Assembly: GCF_006335005.1 (NCBI RefSeq)
Contig: NZ_VDMP01000025.1
Location: 364,055-400,940, forward strand
Length of the DNA stretch: 36,886 nt
From: Nocardioides albidus
GTDB taxonomy: Bacteria > Actinomycetota > Actinomycetes > Propionibacteriales > Nocardioidaceae
Direction of reading: 5' to 3'
Shown: positions 34,402 through 36,886 of the stretch, one piece after another
Numbering within the stretch: the first letter of the stretch is position 1
Layout: every line of letters starts with the position of its first letter
The notes under the pieces: model-generated
Database searches by the model: none
What the model saw: the letters and a program-made list of their open reading frames with translations, nothing else
What the model was told of the DNA's origin: nothing
Made by a program: the position numbers and the translations under genes

Positions 34402-35538
34402 ATGCGTTGGAGCGAGGAGCGCCAGGCGCTCAAGGAGTCGGCGACCGAGTTCGCGCGCCGCGAGATCATGCCCGGCCTGCAGGAGTGGGAGGACGCCGGG
34501 CAGCTGCCGCGCAGCCTCACCGAGGCCGCCGCGAAGGCCGGTCTGCTGAGCGTCGGCTACCCGGAGTCGGCCGGCGGCGAGGGCGGCGACCTGCTCGACG
34601 CCTGCGCGCTGCAGGAGGGGCTGATGGAGGCCGGTGCGTCCGGCGGCCTGATGGCCTCGCTCTTCACCCACGGCATCGCGGTCCCGCACATGGTCGAGCA
34701 CGGCTCGCCGTACCTCGTCGACCGCTACGTCCGCCCCACCCTGGCCGGCGAGATGATCGGCAGCCTCGGCATCACCGAGCCGGGCGGCGGATCCGACGTC
34801 GCCGGCATCACCACGCGGGCCGTGCGCGACGGCGACCACTACGTCATCAACGGCGCCAAGACGTTCATCACCTCGGCGGTCCGCGGCGACTACGTCGTCA
34901 CCGCCTGCCGCACCGGCGAGGCCGGCCACGCCGGCATCTCGCTGATCGTCGTCGACAAGGGCACACCCGGCTTCACCGTCCAGCGCAGCCTGAGGAAGAT
35001 GGGCTGGCACTGCTCCGACACCGCCGAGCTGTCGTACGCCGACGTCCGGGTCCCGGTGGACAACCTGGTCGGGAGCGAGAACCAGGGCTTCTACTACATC
35101 GCCCAGCAGTTCGTCGTCGAGCGGATCTTCCTGGCGCTCATGGGCTACGGGCACGCGAAGCGCTGTCTCGACCTGTCCGCGCAGTACGCCCGCGAGCGCG
35201 AGACCTTCGGCAAGCCGCTGGTCCGGAACCAGGTCGTGCGCGCCCAGCTGGTCGAGATGCACCGGCAGGTGGAGGTGGCCCGCACCTACACGCTCGAGGT
35301 CGCCGCCCGGCACGTCGCCGGGGAGAACGTCATCGCCGAGGCGTGCCTGGCCAAGCAGACCGCCGTCGACACCGCCGTCGCGGTCTCCGACCTGGCCGTC
35401 CAGCTGCACGGCGGCACCGGCTACATGCACGGCACCGAGGTCGAGCGGCACTACCGCGACGCCCGGCTGCTCCCGATCGGCGGCGGCGCGACCGAGGTCC
35501 TCACCGACCTCGCCGCCCGTCTGCTCGGCTACTCCTGA
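34402..35538 (+). CDS. Acyl-CoA dehydrogenase (AtuD-like position)
   Basis: 378 residues, starting right after the atuA stop codon. FAD/substrate motifs: GSLGITEPGGGSDVAGITT, NGAKTFITSA, KMGWHCSDTAELSYADVRVP, ARERETFGKPL and QLHGGTGYMHGTEVERHYRD. The usual C-terminal IYEGT catalytic Glu is absent (PIGGGATEV). E240 in VVERIFLA is placed like the catalytic base of isovaleryl-CoA and long-chain dehydrogenases, which suggests a branched-chain substrate. It introduces the alpha,beta double bond and passes electrons to ETF. Neighbours fit a role beside a geranyl- or methylcrotonyl-type carboxylase. Confidence 0.93.
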   Translation: MRWSEERQALKESATEFARREIMPGLQEWEDAGQLPRSLTEAAAKAGLLSVGYPESAGGEGGDLLDACALQEGLMEAGASGGLMASLFTHGIAVPHMVEHGSPYLVDRYVRPTLAGEMIGSLGITEPGGGSDVAGITTRAVRDGDHYVINGAKTFITSAVRGDYVVTACRTGEAGHAGISLIVVDKGTPGFTVQRSLRKMGWHCSDTAELSYADVRVPVDNLVGSENQGFYYIAQQFVVERIFLALMGYGHAKRCLDLSAQYARERETFGKPLVRNQVVRAQLVEMHRQVEVARTYTLEVAARHVAGENVIAEACLAKQTAVDTAVAVSDLAVQLHGGTGYMHGTEVERHYRDARLLPIGGGATEVLTDLAARLLGYS

Positions 35539-35548
35539 GAGGCCCGCG

Positions 35549-36034
35549 ATGGACCTGATGAAGCCGCTCGGCGGCGAGGTGACGGTGGCGATGGACGCGC
35601 CGGTCGCCGAGGTCTGGGACCTCGTCAGCGACGTGACCCGGATCGGCGAGTTCTCGCCGGAGACCTTCGAGGCGGTGTGGACCCACGGCGCCACCGGCCC
35701 CGCGGTCGGCGCGCGGTTCAAGGGCCACGTCAAGCGCAACGGCGTGGGCCCGATCTACTGGACGCCCTGCACCGTCACGCAGTGCCGCGAGCCGGCGGAC
35801 GGATCCGGGCTGTTCGAGTTCGGCGTCGGGCTCGACGACAACCCGATCAACACCTGGGGCTACCGGCTGAAGGCGCTCGGCCCCGACCGGACCGAGGTGA
35901 CCGAGTACTTCCGGCTCACCCCGGCCTGGTACCTCCGCGGCTACTGGCTGGTCCTCGGCCGGCTGCGGGGCAAGACCAACGAGCGCGGCATGCGCACGAC
36001 CCTGGAGAGGATGAAGGCGGTGCTCGAGGCATGA
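35549..36034 (+). CDS. SRPBCC (START-like) protein
   Basis: 161 residues. Begins with EVTVAMDAPVAEVWDLVSDV and continues TRIGEFSPETFEAVW, the first strand and helices of the polyketide-cyclase/SRPBCC fold; FEFGVGLDDNPINTWGYRL and TEVTEYFRLT are the later strands. The family binds hydrophobic ligands in a deep pocket and can be a carrier or an enzyme. It lies between the acyl-CoA dehydrogenase and the carboxylase with a 10-base gap and a 4-base overlap, so it probably handles a hydrophobic intermediate or product. No activity can be assigned. Confidence 0.87.
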   Translation: MDLMKPLGGEVTVAMDAPVAEVWDLVSDVTRIGEFSPETFEAVWTHGATGPAVGARFKGHVKRNGVGPIYWTPCTVTQCREPADGSGLFEFGVGLDDNPINTWGYRLKALGPDRTEVTEYFRLTPAWYLRGYWLVLGRLRGKTNERGMRTTLERMKAVLEA

Positions 36035-36886
36035 CGGCCACAGCTGAAGGCGTGAGCGCTGAGCAGGACCGGCGTACGGCGATGGAGGCCAAGCTCGCCG
36101 ACCTGCACGCGGAGCAGGCGAAGGCGGTCGAGGCGGGCGGCAAGTACATCGCCCGGCACAAGGAGCGCGGCAAGCTGACGGCCCGCGAGCGGATCGACCT
36201 GCTCGTCGACGAGGGCTCGGCCTTCCTCGAGCTGATGCCGCTCGCCGGCTGGGGCAGCGACTTCGCGGTCGGCGCCTCGCTGGTCACCGGCATCGGCGTC
36301 GTCGAGGGCGTCGAGTGCATGATCGTCGCCAACGACCCGACGGTGAAGGGCGGCGCGCTCAACCCGTGGTCGCTGAAGAAGTCCTTCCGAGCCGCGGAGA
36401 TCGCCGAGAAGAACTTCCTCCCCACGATCAACCTCACCGAGTCCGGCGGCGCGGACCTGCCCACGCAGAAGGAGATCTTCATCCCGGGCGGCCGCGGGTT
36501 CCGCGATCTCACCCGGTCCTCGGCGCGCAAGCAGCCGACGGTGTCGGTGGTCTTCGGCAACTCGACCGCCGGGGGCGCGTACGTCCCCGGCATGAGCGAC
36601 TACGTGATCATGGTCAAGGAGCGGGCCAAGGTGTTCCTGGCCGGTCCGCCGCTGGTGAAGATGGCGACCGGCGAGGAGTCCGACGACGAGACCCTCGGCG
36701 GCGCCGAGATGCACTCCCGCGTCTCGGGGCTGTCCGACTTCCTCGCGGTCGACGAGTACGACGCCCTCCGGCTCGCACGCCGGGTCGTGGCCCGGCTCAA
36801 CTGGCGCAAGCGCGGGACGTCATACGAATCGGGGGCTGGAGGCCACGGCGCGGATGACGTCCCGGCGTACGCCGAGCCCGACCTCG
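36031..36886 (+). CDS. Acyl-CoA carboxylase beta subunit, 5' part
   Basis: 285 residues are visible before the right edge. Begins MTATAEGVSAEQDRRTAM; carboxyltransferase landmarks are KERGKLTARERIDLLVDEGS, NDPTVKGGALNP, NLTESGGADLPTQ and FGNSTAGGAYVPGMSDY. The beta subunit moves a carboxyl group from biotin to acyl-CoA. The operon suggests a geranyl-CoA (AtuC) or methylcrotonyl-CoA type acceptor, but propionyl-type enzymes are similar and substrate is undecided. The alpha (biotin) subunit should lie beyond the window. Its ATGA overlaps the SRPBCC stop. Confidence 0.92.
   Translation, partial: MTATAEGVSAEQDRRTAMEAKLADLHAEQAKAVEAGGKYIARHKERGKLTARERIDLLVDEGSAFLELMPLAGWGSDFAVGASLVTGIGVVEGVECMIVANDPTVKGGALNPWSLKKSFRAAEIAEKNFLPTINLTESGGADLPTQKEIFIPGGRGFRDLTRSSARKQPTVSVVFGNSTAGGAYVPGMSDYVIMVKERAKVFLAGPPLVKMATGEESDDETLGGAEMHSRVSGLSDFLAVDEYDALRLARRVVARLNWRKRGTSYESGAGGHGADDVPAYAEPDL

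Noticed and set aside
32395..35739. Minus-strand open frame of 1114 codons opposite the Atu-like genes
   Set aside because: It is the shadow of atuA, the dehydrogenase and neighbours in GC-rich DNA. Its sequence is low-complexity Gly/Val/Asp/Arg with no fold, while the plus strand has clear families.

Overview
The window is high-G+C DNA with dense, mostly co-directional operons and frequent 4-base ATGA stop/start overlaps. Its gene content points to a Gram-positive actinobacterium: an AlkB-rubredoxin fusion, MmpL transport, mycobacterial-style FadA/FadB, alpha-methylacyl-CoA racemase and a TIGR03084 protein. A Nocardioides-like soil hydrocarbon and lipid degrader is my best guess. That assignment is inference from content; no rRNA or tRNA gene is present to confirm it.

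Layout. 1-345 is the end of a VOC/extradiol-dioxygenase-like gene. It converges on a tetR-mmpL unit (394-3367, minus strand). 3522-5649 is an nfeD-flotillin pair. A convergent hairpin and 32-bp repeats separate it from a NarL-type two-component system (5777-7716, minus). 7889-11914 is an oxidation cluster: small unknown protein, cytochrome P450, AlkB-rubredoxin fusion, single-cluster ferredoxin, TetR. 11980-13218 is an M15-type lipoprotein. 13269-14432 is alpha-methylacyl-CoA racemase. After a large inverted repeat comes a DEAD-box RNA helicase (14809-16272). A MerR regulator (16288-17073, minus) diverges from fadA-fadB (17138-20612).

20613-22147 is a low-gene-density scar. It holds a hairpin repeat, two gene remnants without starts, strong terminators, a 20-bp perfect palindrome and one unknown gene. 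22148-25896 is a tightly overlapping operon: ornithine-type aminotransferase, SDR, LvaA/ACAD10-like kinase, histidine-phosphatase-like protein. A VanZ-RDD membrane protein follows at 25907. Next is a PadR regulator, 42-residue protein, ABC ATPase and FtsX permease operon (27069-31145). Last is an Atu-like acyl-CoA operon (31233 to window end): TetR, TIGR03084 protein, AtuA, acyl-CoA dehydrogenase, SRPBCC protein, acyl-CoA carboxylase beta subunit.

How it fits together (inference). AlkB and P450 hydroxylate alkanes or branched hydrocarbons. The racemase resets 2-methyl stereochemistry so branched acyl-CoAs can be beta-oxidised. FadA/FadB perform beta-oxidation. The Atu-like operon would handle methyl-branched or isoprenoid acyl-CoAs by carboxylation. 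The kinase operon may deal with hydroxyacyl-CoAs. The best single lead is a 17-bp dyad shared by the merR/fadA intergenic region and the racemase promoter, which suggests one MerR-controlled branched-chain lipid regulon.
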